DNA of 64,000 bases from the NCBI GenBank assembly GCA_003134965.1, contig PLDA01000002.1, forward strand, positions 682,001-746,000, given 5' to 3'. Numbering within the stretch: the first letter of the stretch is position 1; each line of letters opens with the position of its first letter. This DNA is from Vulcanimicrobium winogradskyi (GTDB lineage Bacteria > Vulcanimicrobiota > Vulcanimicrobiia > Vulcanimicrobiales > Vulcanimicrobiaceae). Below are positions 15,528 through 24,146 of this stretch, piece after piece. Both the position numbers and the translations under genes were made by a program. The notes beneath the pieces were generated by a model. That model ran no database searches and was not told the DNA's origin. It saw only the letters and a list, made by a program, of their open reading frames with translations.

Positions 15528-16114
15528 GCCACGTCCACGAGGCGTCCGGCAGCGCCGCGAACCGCGTGAAGACGCTCGTCGGCGCGCTCGAAGACGCGCA
15601 CGTGCTGACCGAGCGCGAGCTCGACGCGTCGATCGAAGCGTTCCTCTCGCGCGCGCAGCCTGCCAACGGCGGGCGCATCGTCGCGCGCGCCTGGGTCGAC
15701 CCGGAGTTCCGCCGGCGCCTGCTGGCCGACGGGAACGCGGCCGTCGCGGAGCTGGGGATCGATCTCGCCCACTGGGCGCCGGTGAAGCTGCGCGTGGTCG
15801 CCAACGAGCCGGGCCGGCACAATCTGATCGTCTGCACGCTCTGCTCGTGCTATCCGCTCGCGCTGCTCGGACCTTCGCCGGCATGGTACAAGAGCAACGC
15901 GTATCGCTCGCGCGCGGTGCGCGACCCGCGCGGCGTGCTCGCGGAGTTCGGCACGCAGCTCGGCGACGACGTCGAGATCACCGTGTGGGACAGCACCGCC
16001 GAGGTGCGCTACTTGGTGTTGCCGCAGCGCCCCGCGGGAACGAAACGCGCGACCGAAGACGCGCTCGCCGCGCTGGTCACGCGCAACGGCCTAATCGGTA
16101 CCGCGCTGGTCTAA
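15524..16114 (+). CDS. Nitrile hydratase alpha/thiocyanate hydrolase gamma subunit (metal site)
   Basis: 196 residues. Carries the low-spin metal claw CTLCSC (C104, C107, C109; the last two are normally oxidised to sulfinic and sulfenic acids). The Thr form indicates Co(III) rather than Fe(III), which uses CSLCSC. Further matches are WYKSNAYRSRAVRDPRGVL and VEITVWDSTAEVRYLVLPQR. With the two half-beta genes it makes an alpha2-beta-split enzyme that hydrates nitriles to amides or hydrolyses thiocyanate to carbonyl sulfide; sequence alone does not decide which. No cobalt transporter or P47K activator is near. Confidence 0.9.
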   Translation: MSHVHEASGSAANRVKTLVGALEDAHVLTERELDASIEAFLSRAQPANGGRIVARAWVDPEFRRRLLADGNAAVAELGIDLAHWAPVKLRVVANEPGRHNLIVCTLCSCYPLALLGPSPAWYKSNAYRSRAVRDPRGVLAEFGTQLGDDVEITVWDSTAEVRYLVLPQRPAGTKRATEDALAALVTRNGLIGTALV

Positions 16115-16121
16115 CCCCCGC

Positions 16122-17960
16122 TCAGTGGTGGGTCGTCGTTGATCGCGCGGCGTGCGTCTCCGTGCGCTGGGTGTGCTGCACCGGCGCGCTATGCTGCACC
16201 GATTGCGCGCGCTGCACGGGCTCGGCGCGATACGATGGCTCAGCGCGCTGCACCGGCAGGCTGCGCTGCACCGAATCGCCGCGGTAGACCGGGCGCGCGT
16301 ACGCCGGTAGGGTCGTTCGCTCGCGCACGGCGCCGGGGTCGCGGATCACGGGCTCGCGGATCACGGTCGCTTCGCGTGGCGCGACCGCGCGTGACCCGGA
16401 CGCCGCTTCGAAGCGCGACCAGGCCGGCGTATCGTGTGCGCTCCGGGTCACCGGCGCTATCGCGCGCACGGCTGCCGTGGCGGGCTTCGCGCTCGTCACC
16501 GTGGTCCCGTCGATCACGGTGACCCGGTGCGCGGGCGCAGCGCGCGTCGTCGTGAAGCGCGTCCACGGATCCGACGGCGTCGTGTGGAGCGGTTCGACGG
16601 ACGTGTGGCGCATTGCGACCACGGGCGCGACCGGACGATCGCTGAAGCGCAGGTTCGCCACGCTCGGCACGATCGGAACGGTTCCGCGAACCGTCTGTGC
16701 GGTGCGCATGCGATCCGGCGTCACCGCGACCTTGCGATCGAATCGGCCTTCGAGGAAGCGCTGCCGCGCGACCGCGGTGCCGCCGCCATCGTGCCAGTTC
16801 TTGAAGAACGGCCGTGCGATCACGTCGCGGTCGTGGTGGCGCCGCGGGGGATCGACGAACACGTTGGTGACGTTCACGAAGGTCGTATGGCCGAAGCCCC
16901 ACCACGGGGTGAACGGCTCGAACGGCGCGAGCGGCACCCAGCCGATCGTGTCGAAGCCGAAGCCGACGCCGCCGAACGTCACGAACCCGACCAGCGCCGG
17001 GCTCCACGCCACGAAGGCACGCGACGGCACCCAGCACCAGCCGTACGCCGCGCTGTGGTACCAGCGCCCGTAGTGATACGGCGCCCAGCCCCACGGCTCG
17101 GAGCCGATCCAGGTCCAACCGTACGCGTTCTCCCAAACCCAGCGCCCGTCGCGGTACGGCGCCCAGCCCGGTGCGACGTACGAGGGCGCCCACACCGTGC
17201 CGTACGAGCCGTCGCTCACCCAGCGTCCGTAGGTGTCGAGATCGTCGATCCCCGCCACGCCGGGCGGAGCGTACGTGTCGGTGAGGGCACGCATCTCACG
17301 CTGGTCGCGGTCGGCGTTGAAGCGGTCGAAGTCGTCGACGGCGAGCGCTGAAAGGCTGGTGATCGTCGGGTTCGAGGCGGGCCCGGACGCGGCGAGCGTC
17401 GTGCCGGGGCCGACCATCTGTAGCCCGTCCGGGGTGACGATCTCGGCCCGTCCCGACCGCACGGTGACCTGCGTCGCGCCGGCGGCGTCGACCGAGATCC
17501 GGTAGCTGCCGGCCGCATGCGGGCGAACCGAGATCGAGGGGGTGTCGATCTGCATGCGCGCGTCGCCGGCGGCACGCAGCAGGCGCACCGCGATCGTCCC
17601 GTCGGCGAGCTGCAGCTGGCGGTCGGCGGTGTCGATGTGGGTGAAGCGGAGCTGCACGCCCTCGCCGAGCCGGACGGCGGTCGCGGCGTCGAACTGGATC
17701 TCCGCGCGCGCTCCCTGCGCCGTGGTCACATAGTCGGCGCCCAGCACCGGAGCGTTGATGACCGCGGCGGTCGCCGTGGCGGAGTCGCCGCGCTGGAGCG
17801 TGACCGATCCTTCGAGCGCGCTGATCCGCGCGACCCCGACGCCGTTGTTCGCAGCGGCGTCGCCATCGGCGCGCGCCGCGCCGGGGGCGGCGAACGCCAA
17901 CCCGGCGGCGAGGACCGCGATCAGGAGAGAGACGGGCTGGCGGACGAGCGAACGATGCAT
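16122..17960 (-). CDS. Exported FecR-domain protein with DUF6600-type W/Y/P-rich region
   Basis: 612 residues: a signal peptide (about 1-31), then a FecR-like domain (about 45-200; RISALEGSVTLQRGD, ITVSV-type strands such as QVTVRSGRAEIVTP). From about 240 to 370 there is repeated WAPYRDGRWVWEN / WGWAPYHYGRW / YGWCWVPSRAFVAWSP, the signature of the DUF6600 proteins. The last 200 residues are low complexity, rich in R, T, H and Q with imperfect VQRAEPxYRAEP-like repeats. Probably envelope-associated; function unknown. It is convergent with the nitrile-hydratase genes (seven-base gap). Confidence 0.8.
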   Translation of the reverse strand: MHRSLVRQPVSLLIAVLAAGLAFAAPGAARADGDAAANNGVGVARISALEGSVTLQRGDSATATAAVINAPVLGADYVTTAQGARAEIQFDAATAVRLGEGVQLRFTHIDTADRQLQLADGTIAVRLLRAAGDARMQIDTPSISVRPHAAGSYRISVDAAGATQVTVRSGRAEIVTPDGLQMVGPGTTLAASGPASNPTITSLSALAVDDFDRFNADRDQREMRALTDTYAPPGVAGIDDLDTYGRWVSDGSYGTVWAPSYVAPGWAPYRDGRWVWENAYGWTWIGSEPWGWAPYHYGRWYHSAAYGWCWVPSRAFVAWSPALVGFVTFGGVGFGFDTIGWVPLAPFEPFTPWWGFGHTTFVNVTNVFVDPPRRHHDRDVIARPFFKNWHDGGGTAVARQRFLEGRFDRKVAVTPDRMRTAQTVRGTVPIVPSVANLRFSDRPVAPVVAMRHTSVEPLHTTPSDPWTRFTTTRAAPAHRVTVIDGTTVTSAKPATAAVRAIAPVTRSAHDTPAWSRFEAASGSRAVAPREATVIREPVIRDPGAVRERTTLPAYARPVYRGDSVQRSLPVQRAEPSYRAEPVQRAQSVQHSAPVQHTQRTETHAARSTTTHH

Positions 17961-17981
17961 GACGCCTCCGGGTCGACGGGT

Positions 17982-19661
17982 TCAGCGCTCCAGAACGTAT
18001 GTACCCGGCGCGTCGCCGAGCGATGGATAGTGCTCGCTACCGGGTGCTTCCGGAGAACGAATCTGAGCGGGCGAGCGTTGCGCGAGCCAGGCCGTCCAGT
18101 CGGGCCACCACGAGCCCTCGTGCCTCGGCGCGGCGGCGAGCCACGCGTCGGGATCGGGCGGGTTGGCGGTTCCGGGCGGCGTGCCCCACCACACCGCCTT
18201 CTTCTTCTGGGGCGGGCTGATGATCCCGGCAATGTGCCCCGAGGCACCGAGCCGGAACGTCGTCGGCCCGCCGAAGTGCCGGGTCATCGCGTAGACCGAG
18301 CGCCAGGGCGCGATGTGGTCTTCGGAGGTCGCGACACAGTAGGTGTCCAGCGTGATCCGGCCGAGGTCGATCGGGACGCCGTCGACCTCCAGGGCGTCGG
18401 GCTTCGCGAGGTTGTTCTCGACGTACATCTGGCGCAAGTAGTACGAGTGGGCGGCGCGCGGGATCCGCGTGGCGTCGCTGTTCCAGTACAGGAGGTCGAA
18501 CGCCGGCGCGTCACGGCCGAGCAGATAGCGGTTGACGGCGACGCCCCAGATGAGGTCGTTCGCACGCAGCATGCTGAACGTGTCGGCCATCGCGCGCCCG
18601 CTGAGCACACCCTTCTCGGCCATCTGACCTTCGATGAACGCCAGCGCCTCACCGGTGAGAAACGCCATCACATCGCCCGGATCGGTGAAATCGACGAGCG
18701 CCGCGAAGAACGTCGCGGTGTTCACGACCTTCGAATCGGTGCGCGCGAGGTAGGCGAGAGCGGTCGAGAGGAGCGTGCCGCCGATGCAGTAGCCGATCGC
18801 GTCGACGTCCGGGCTGGCGGCGATCTCGCTCGCGACGCGAATCGCCGCCAGCGGTCCGAGCTTCACATAGTCGGCCCAGGTGAGGTCGGCGAGCGAGGCG
18901 TCCGGATTGCGCCACGAGATCACGAAGGTGTTGCGCCCGGCGTCGGTCGCGTACTTGACGAAGCTGTTCGCGGCCTGCAGGTCGAGGATGTAGAACTTGT
19001 TGATCCACGGCGGGACGATGATCAGCGGCCGCGCGTAGATCGCTTCCTGCGTCGGGGCGTACTGGATCAGCTCGATCAGCTCGTTGCGAAAGACGACGTT
19101 GCCGGGCGTCGTCGCCACGTTCTTGCCGACTTCGAACGCCGACTCGTCGACCAGCGCCGGGCGGCCTTCGTTGTTGCGCGCGTCCTCGAGCACGTTCTCC
19201 ATGCCGCGGCGGAAGTTCGCACCGCCGCTGCGCATCGTCTCTTCGAGCACGTCGGGGTTGAACCACGGAACGTTGGTCGGGCTCATCGCGTCGGTGAACT
19301 GCTTGGCGAAGAACTTCACCCGCCGTTTCGTCGCGTCGTCGATCCCCTCGGCGGCGTCGATCGACCCGAGCACCGCTTTGACCGAGAGCAGATAGCCCTG
19401 TTTGAGCGCGTCGAAGTAGGGATTCGTCGTCCACACCGGATTGCTGAAGCGGCGGTCGCCAGGGTCCGGCGCGACGACCGGGGTCCCGGCCGGCTCGGTG
19501 TCGGAGGCAGCGCTCGCGCCGCGCGCGGCGACGTCGGTGAGCGCTCGGCCGAACTCGGCCTGCGCTTCGAGCAGCGCGCCGGGCGAGGTCATCATCGCGC
19601 GCCAGACTTCCATCGACATGGCGCCGACGCCGAGAGGGTCGAACGGATTCTTCGCGCTCAT
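17982..19661 (-). CDS. phaC: Poly(3-hydroxyalkanoate) synthase, class I
   Basis: 559 residues. Polymerises hydroxyacyl-CoA into PHA granules. It has the PhaC N-terminal domain (WFNPDVLEETMRSGG), the lipase-like box GYCIGG with nucleophile C292, then Asp and His of the triad in SEDHIAPW and GASGHIAGI, and the class I ending with WWPDWTAWL. The ATG at 19659-19661 is preceded by GGAGG at correct spacing; longer in-frame starts are unlikely. phaA/phaB are not adjacent, but a hydroxybutyrate-dehydrogenase-like gene lies at 54466. Divergent from the HMG-CoA reductase operon. Confidence 0.95.
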   Translation of the reverse strand: MSAKNPFDPLGVGAMSMEVWRAMMTSPGALLEAQAEFGRALTDVAARGASAASDTEPAGTPVVAPDPGDRRFSNPVWTTNPYFDALKQGYLLSVKAVLGSIDAAEGIDDATKRRVKFFAKQFTDAMSPTNVPWFNPDVLEETMRSGGANFRRGMENVLEDARNNEGRPALVDESAFEVGKNVATTPGNVVFRNELIELIQYAPTQEAIYARPLIIVPPWINKFYILDLQAANSFVKYATDAGRNTFVISWRNPDASLADLTWADYVKLGPLAAIRVASEIAASPDVDAIGYCIGGTLLSTALAYLARTDSKVVNTATFFAALVDFTDPGDVMAFLTGEALAFIEGQMAEKGVLSGRAMADTFSMLRANDLIWGVAVNRYLLGRDAPAFDLLYWNSDATRIPRAAHSYYLRQMYVENNLAKPDALEVDGVPIDLGRITLDTYCVATSEDHIAPWRSVYAMTRHFGGPTTFRLGASGHIAGIISPPQKKKAVWWGTPPGTANPPDPDAWLAAAPRHEGSWWPDWTAWLAQRSPAQIRSPEAPGSEHYPSLGDAPGTYVLER

Positions 19662-19670
19662 AGGGGACCT

Positions 19671-19684
19671 CCGTAGTTCTACGG
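19671..19684. promoter_or_regulatory. Inverted repeat CCGTAG-TT-CTACGG between phaC and HMG-CoA reductase genes
   Basis: Six-base perfect arms with a two-base centre, overlapping the phaC Shine-Dalgarno region and within the 59-base divergent gap. It could be an operator shared by both transcription units or a small hairpin in the phaC leader. Confidence 0.35.
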
Positions 19685-19720
19685 ACGCCAGCGGCACCCC
19701 CCGCCCGCTATCGTCGTGGC

Positions 19721-20845
19721 ATGAACCGCGTCAGGCATCTCCTCCCACTCGCCGACCTCGGCTGCGACGATCCCGCGACCTACGAGCGCAACATCGAGAA
19801 CTTCATCGGGACCGTTCGCGTCCCGGTCGGGATCGCAGGGCCGCTGACGATCCACGGCGGCGCGGCGCGTGGGACCTACTACGTCCCGCTCGCCACCACC
19901 GAAGCGGCGCTCGTCGCCTCGTACAGCCGCGGTGCGCAGCTCCTGACGCGCGCCGGCGGCTGCGTCGCCCGCGTCCTCGACGCGCGCATGCACCGCGCGC
20001 CGGTCTTCACCTACGCGGACTTGCGCGAGGCGACGATCGCGGCGCTGTGGGTGCGCGAGAACGCCGATCGCCTGCGCGCCGCCGCCGAAGCGACCTCGCG
20101 CCACGCGCGGCTGCTCGACGTCGGCACGACGATCGAAGGCAACCACCTGTATCTCGACTGCGCGTACGCGACCGGCGAAGCGGCGGGCCAGAACATGGTG
20201 ACGTTCGCGACCGAGGCTCTGTGCGCCGAAGTGGTGAGCTGTGCGCCGGTGCGGCCGCGCGCGTTCGCCGTCGAGTCGAACGCGTCGGGCGACAAGAAGG
20301 CCGCCGCCCACGCGCTGCTTTCGACGCGCGGCCGGCGCGTGTGCGCCGACGTGACGATCCCTGCCGCACTGCTCGGAGAGCGGCTGCGCGTGACCCCCGA
20401 GGCATTGGCGACATACTGGCGGACCGGCGCGGTCGCAGCGGCGATGACCGGCACGATCGGGATGCAGGGGATGTACGCGAACGCACTCGCCGCGTTCTAC
20501 CTGGCGACCGGCCAGGATGTCGCGTGCGTCGCCGAGTCCGCAATCGGGATCACGCGGCTCGACGTCGCGCCGGACGGCGCGCTGTACGCTTGCGTGACGA
20601 TGCCGAACGTCGTCGTCGCGACGGTCGGCGGCGGCACCGGCCTGCCGACGCAGCGTGCGGCGTCACGCCTGCTCTCGCGCGGCGACGAGCCGCCGACCGC
20701 GGACGCGCTGGCCGAGATCGTCGCCGCGGTCACGTTGGCCGGTGAGATTTCGCTGACCGCATCGCTTTGCGCGCACGAGTTCTCCGATGCCCATCGCCGG
20801 TTCGCCCGCGACGGCGCGAACGCGTGCGCGAGCGCGTCGGCATGA
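19721..20845 (+). CDS. hmgA: Hydroxymethylglutaryl-CoA reductase, class I-like
   Basis: 374 residues. Reduces HMG-CoA to mevalonate, the committed step of the mevalonate isoprenoid route. It opens with ENFIGTVRVPVGIAGPL, the CoA-binding start of the catalytic domain; catalytic Glu in LATTEAALVASYSRG (E61), Lys in NASGDKKAA (192/193), Asp in TGQDVACV (D266), GGGTGLPTQ, and C-terminal His residues in SLCAHEFSDAHRRF. NADPH versus NADH use cannot be settled here. It heads an eight-gene overlapping operon. No other mevalonate-pathway gene is in the window, so it may feed a dedicated product. Confidence 0.9.
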   Translation: MNRVRHLLPLADLGCDDPATYERNIENFIGTVRVPVGIAGPLTIHGGAARGTYYVPLATTEAALVASYSRGAQLLTRAGGCVARVLDARMHRAPVFTYADLREATIAALWVRENADRLRAAAEATSRHARLLDVGTTIEGNHLYLDCAYATGEAAGQNMVTFATEALCAEVVSCAPVRPRAFAVESNASGDKKAAAHALLSTRGRRVCADVTIPAALLGERLRVTPEALATYWRTGAVAAAMTGTIGMQGMYANALAAFYLATGQDVACVAESAIGITRLDVAPDGALYACVTMPNVVVATVGGGTGLPTQRAASRLLSRGDEPPTADALAEIVAAVTLAGEISLTASLCAHEFSDAHRRFARDGANACASASA

Positions 20846-21750
20846 ACCGCTGGTTCGTCTACGCCCGCGAGCGTTTTCCGCCGCTGCAGAACGGGGCGCT
20901 GATCGCCGCGTTCAGCGCGTCCGCGATCGCCTTCTCCGCGCTCGCCCGCGGCGCGGATCATTTTCCGCACTGGCCGCTGCTGGCGGCCGGCTTCGCATCC
21001 TCGCTGCTGATGTTTGCGCTGCTGCGCATCGCCGACGAGTGCAAGGACGCGGAAGAGGATGCGCGCTGGCGCCCGTACCGTCCCGTCCCGCGCGGCCTGG
21101 TGACGCTGCGCGAACTCACCGTCGCCGGTGCTTGCTGCATGGCGCTCCAGCTTGCGATCGCGCTTGCCGTCGACGTGCGGCTCGTCCCCGGGCTGCTGCT
21201 CGTCTGGGTGTGGTTCGCGCTGATGAGCAAAGAGTTCTTCGCTCGCGATTGGCTGCGCGCGCATCCCGTCGTCTACGTCGCCTCGCACATGGTGATCGTC
21301 CCGCTGCTCGACTGGTACGTCAGCGGGTTCGACTGGCTCGTCGCCGGCGCGGCCGCTCCGCACGCCCTCGTTTGGTTCCTTGCGGTGACGTTCGTCAACG
21401 GTCTGGTCGTCGAGCTCGGGCGCAAGATCCGCGCACCGCACGATGAGGAGCCGGGTGTCGAGACCTACACCGCGCTGTGGGGCCGCGGGCGCGCGACGGC
21501 GATCTGGGCCGGCGCGATCGCGTGCAACGTCGCCCTCGCGACGGTCGCCGCCGCGCACGTCGGCTTCGCGCGCGTCGACATCCTCGTCTTCGGCGCGCTC
21601 GCACTCGCGGCCGCGGCCTGCGCGGTCGTCTTCCTGCGTTCGCGGCGGGCCGGCGGCGGCCGCCGCATCGAGGCCATGACCGGTGCATGGACCCTCGGCT
21701 CCTACCTCTTCCTCGGCGTCATTCCGCTTGGAGTACACGTGCTGCGATGA
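20842..21750 (+). CDS. UbiA-superfamily membrane prenyltransferase
   Basis: 302 residues with about eight or nine hydrophobic helices. The first Asp-rich motif is RIADECKDAEEDARWRPYRP (prenyl-diphosphate/Mg binding) and the second region is VELGRKIRAPHDEEPGVETY. It transfers a prenyl chain to an unknown acceptor. The motif RPYRPVPRGLV resembles the polyprenyl-alcohol/aromatic UbiA groups. The ATG overlaps the HMG-CoA reductase stop (ATGA), tying it to mevalonate supply. Confidence 0.85.
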   Translation: MNRWFVYARERFPPLQNGALIAAFSASAIAFSALARGADHFPHWPLLAAGFASSLLMFALLRIADECKDAEEDARWRPYRPVPRGLVTLRELTVAGACCMALQLAIALAVDVRLVPGLLLVWVWFALMSKEFFARDWLRAHPVVYVASHMVIVPLLDWYVSGFDWLVAGAAAPHALVWFLAVTFVNGLVVELGRKIRAPHDEEPGVETYTALWGRGRATAIWAGAIACNVALATVAAAHVGFARVDILVFGALALAAAACAVVFLRSRRAGGGRRIEAMTGAWTLGSYLFLGVIPLGVHVLR

Positions 21751-24146
21751 TCGCTCTGCAAACCCGCGCGCATCGCGGAATCGTTTTCCCCGGCGACGTC
21801 GACGCCGCCGACCTCGCGCAGACCGGCGGGAAAGCAGCCGGCCTCGCGCGCCTGCGCGACGCCGGCTGCAACGTACCGCCCTGGTTCGTCATCACGCCGG
21901 ATTGGACGGAAGACGACGGCGATGCACTCGAAGAAGCGCTGTCGCGGCTTGGCGACGAGCGGTTCGCGGTGCGCTCGTCCGCGACGATCGAAGACGGCGC
22001 GCACGCGTCGTTCGCGGGGCAGTTCGCAAGCCTGCTGTTCGTCTCGCGCGACGATGTAGCAGCGGCGATCCGTCGTGTGCGCGAATCGACGTCGAGCGAT
22101 GCGCTGCGTGCGTACGCCGGCGCAGCGCACGGCGTCGAGATGGCGGTGATCGTGCAGCGCATGGTCATCGGCGAAGCGAGCGGCGTCGCGTTCGGGATCG
22201 ACCCGATCGGCGGCGGCGACGTGGTTGTCGTGACCGCAGCGCGCGGGCTCGCCGCCGCCGTCGTCGACGGCGACGCCGTCACCGATATGTGGCACGTCGA
22301 GCGCGACGGCACGATCGCGGCGCGTACGATCGCCGAGCCGGGCGCGACGCGCGCCGTCCTCGACGACGCGCAGGTGCACGCCGTCGCGTCGCTCGCGCGC
22401 CGCATCGCGAACGCCGCGGGTGGCCCGCAGGACGTCGAGTTCACCTTCGCGGCCGGACGCCTTTGGGCGCTGCAGGCGCGACCGGTCACCGCGGCCGCCG
22501 CCGTGCCGGTCGCGATCTGGGACGACAGCAACATCGCGGAGAGCTACGGCGGCGTCGTCGGCGCACTGACCTACTCGTTCGCGCGTCACGCGTACGCGGG
22601 CGCATATCGCGCGTTCTTCCGCTTCGCCGCCGTCCCGCGCAACGCGATCGACGCGCACGCCGAGACCTTCGAAGGACTGGTCGGACGGATCGAAGGGCGG
22701 ATGATGTACGACCTGGTGCGCTGGTACCGCATGCTGGCGCTGCTCCCGGGCTATCGTCTCAACCGCCGGTTGATGGAAGAGATGATGGGGGTGCGCGAAG
22801 CGATCCCGCCGGAGCTCGCCGACACGATCGCGCGCGGCTGCCGCCGCGGGAAGCTGCGCGACGCCGCGATGCTCGCGCGCACCGCCGTCGCGCTCGCGAT
22901 CGCCGCCGTGCGGCTCCCCGGCGACGTCGAACGCTTCCACGCTCACGTCGAGACGACGCTGAGCGGCGGGCCGCCGCTCGAACGCGCGTCGCTGACCGAG
23001 CTCGCCGGCGAATACCGGCGACTCGAGCGCGCGCTGCTCGAGCGCTGGAACGTGCCGATCGCCAACGACTTTTTCGTGATGCTTTCGTTCGGGCTGCTCA
23101 AACGTGCCGCGGAGCGCTGGTGCGGCGACGTCACGCTGGCGCCGGCGCTGCTCGCCGGAAGCGGTGGAATGACGAGTGCCGAGCCCGCGCGCGCCGTGCA
23201 GCGCCTGGCGGCACTCGACGCCGCCGGCGACCGCGACGCGTTCGCTCGCGAGCTCGCGGCCTACGTCGCGCGGTTCGGCGACCGCTGCGAGAGCGAGCTG
23301 AAGCTGGAGAGCCCGACGCTGCACGACGATCCGCAGCCGTTGCTCGAGGCGATCGCCCGGCTGCGCGACGCTGCGAACGTCGACCCGACCGCCGCGGCCG
23401 AACGGATGCGCGCCGGCGCCGAACGGCGCGCGCGCACCGCGCTGCGAGCGCGGCCCATGCAGGCGTTCGTCTTCGCCCGCCTGGTCTCGTGGGCGCGCGC
23501 CCGCATCGTCGCGCGGGAAAACCTGCGCTTCGAGCGGACGCGCGTGTTCGGCCGCGTGCGGCGGATTTTCTTGGCGATGGGCCGCGTGCTCGCGCGACGC
23601 GGGGCGATCGGCGACGCGCGCGACGTCTTCCACCTCACGATCGACGAGCTGCTCGGCTTCGCCGAAGGAAACGCCGCGAGCCGCGAACTGCGCGCACTTG
23701 CCGCGGTGCGGAGCGCTGAGAGCGCGCGCTACGCCGCGGCTCCCGCCCCGCCCAGCCGCTTCGCGACGCGGGATCTTCCGGTCGCCCCGCTCTCGGCGCC
23801 GCCTGCCGCCATGTTGGACGATACGGTCCGGACCGGCACGCCCTGCTGTCCCGGCGTCGTCCGGGCGCGGGTACGGGTCGTGCGCGATCCGCGCGAGACG
23901 CTGCACGCCGGAGAGATCCTCGTCGCCGAACGCACCGATCCCAGCTGGGTCGTGCTGTTCCCGGCCGCCGCCGCGATCCTGGTCGAGCGCGGCAGCCAGC
24001 TCTCGCACGCGGCGATCGTCTCGCGCGAGATGGCGATCCCCTCGATCGTCGCGATCCGCGGCCTCACCGCGTGGCTGCGCGACGGCGATCTCGTCGAGCT
24101 CGACGGAGCGACCGGCCTCGTCCGCCGGCTGGAGCGCGCGTCATGA
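21747..24146 (+). CDS. PEP synthase/pyruvate-phosphate-dikinase-like phosphotransferase
   Basis: 799 residues. N-terminal ATP-binding PPDK domain (about 1-270: GGKAAGLARLRDAGCNVPPWF, RFAVRSSATIEDG, SFAGQFASLLFV, LWALQARPVT). A long central region (270-690) is unlike PpsA. The C-terminal phospho-histidine swivel domain has GSQLSHAAIVSREMAIPS (H754). This layout is that of rifampin-phosphotransferase-like and other PEP-synthase-like enzymes that pass phosphate from ATP via His to a small molecule; the PEP/pyruvate TIM barrel is not apparent. In an operon with a lipid kinase and prenyltransferase it may phosphorylate a lipid precursor; this is inference. Confidence 0.8.
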   Translation: MIALQTRAHRGIVFPGDVDAADLAQTGGKAAGLARLRDAGCNVPPWFVITPDWTEDDGDALEEALSRLGDERFAVRSSATIEDGAHASFAGQFASLLFVSRDDVAAAIRRVRESTSSDALRAYAGAAHGVEMAVIVQRMVIGEASGVAFGIDPIGGGDVVVVTAARGLAAAVVDGDAVTDMWHVERDGTIAARTIAEPGATRAVLDDAQVHAVASLARRIANAAGGPQDVEFTFAAGRLWALQARPVTAAAAVPVAIWDDSNIAESYGGVVGALTYSFARHAYAGAYRAFFRFAAVPRNAIDAHAETFEGLVGRIEGRMMYDLVRWYRMLALLPGYRLNRRLMEEMMGVREAIPPELADTIARGCRRGKLRDAAMLARTAVALAIAAVRLPGDVERFHAHVETTLSGGPPLERASLTELAGEYRRLERALLERWNVPIANDFFVMLSFGLLKRAAERWCGDVTLAPALLAGSGGMTSAEPARAVQRLAALDAAGDRDAFARELAAYVARFGDRCESELKLESPTLHDDPQPLLEAIARLRDAANVDPTAAAERMRAGAERRARTALRARPMQAFVFARLVSWARARIVARENLRFERTRVFGRVRRIFLAMGRVLARRGAIGDARDVFHLTIDELLGFAEGNAASRELRALAAVRSAESARYAAAPAPPSRFATRDLPVAPLSAPPAAMLDDTVRTGTPCCPGVVRARVRVVRDPRETLHAGEILVAERTDPSWVVLFPAAAAILVERGSQLSHAAIVSREMAIPSIVAIRGLTAWLRDGDLVELDGATGLVRRLERAS

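Noticed and set aside
11707..16121. A RiPP precursor peptide gene near the radical SAM gene
   Set aside because: I looked for a short ORF with a leader and core in the gaps and found none that could be supported.
16122..16700. C-terminal Arg/Gln-rich repeats of the FecR protein as a separate repeat element
   Set aside because: They are imperfect codon-level repeats within one reading frame, not a DNA repeat array.
17517..19676. 719-codon plus-strand frame opposite phaC and the FecR gene
   Set aside because: Composition is typical of an antisense shadow in GC-rich DNA, and the opposite strand holds two clear genes.
21702..24008. 768-codon minus-strand frame opposite the PEP-synthase-like gene
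   Set aside because: Same antisense composition; the plus-strand gene has full motifs.
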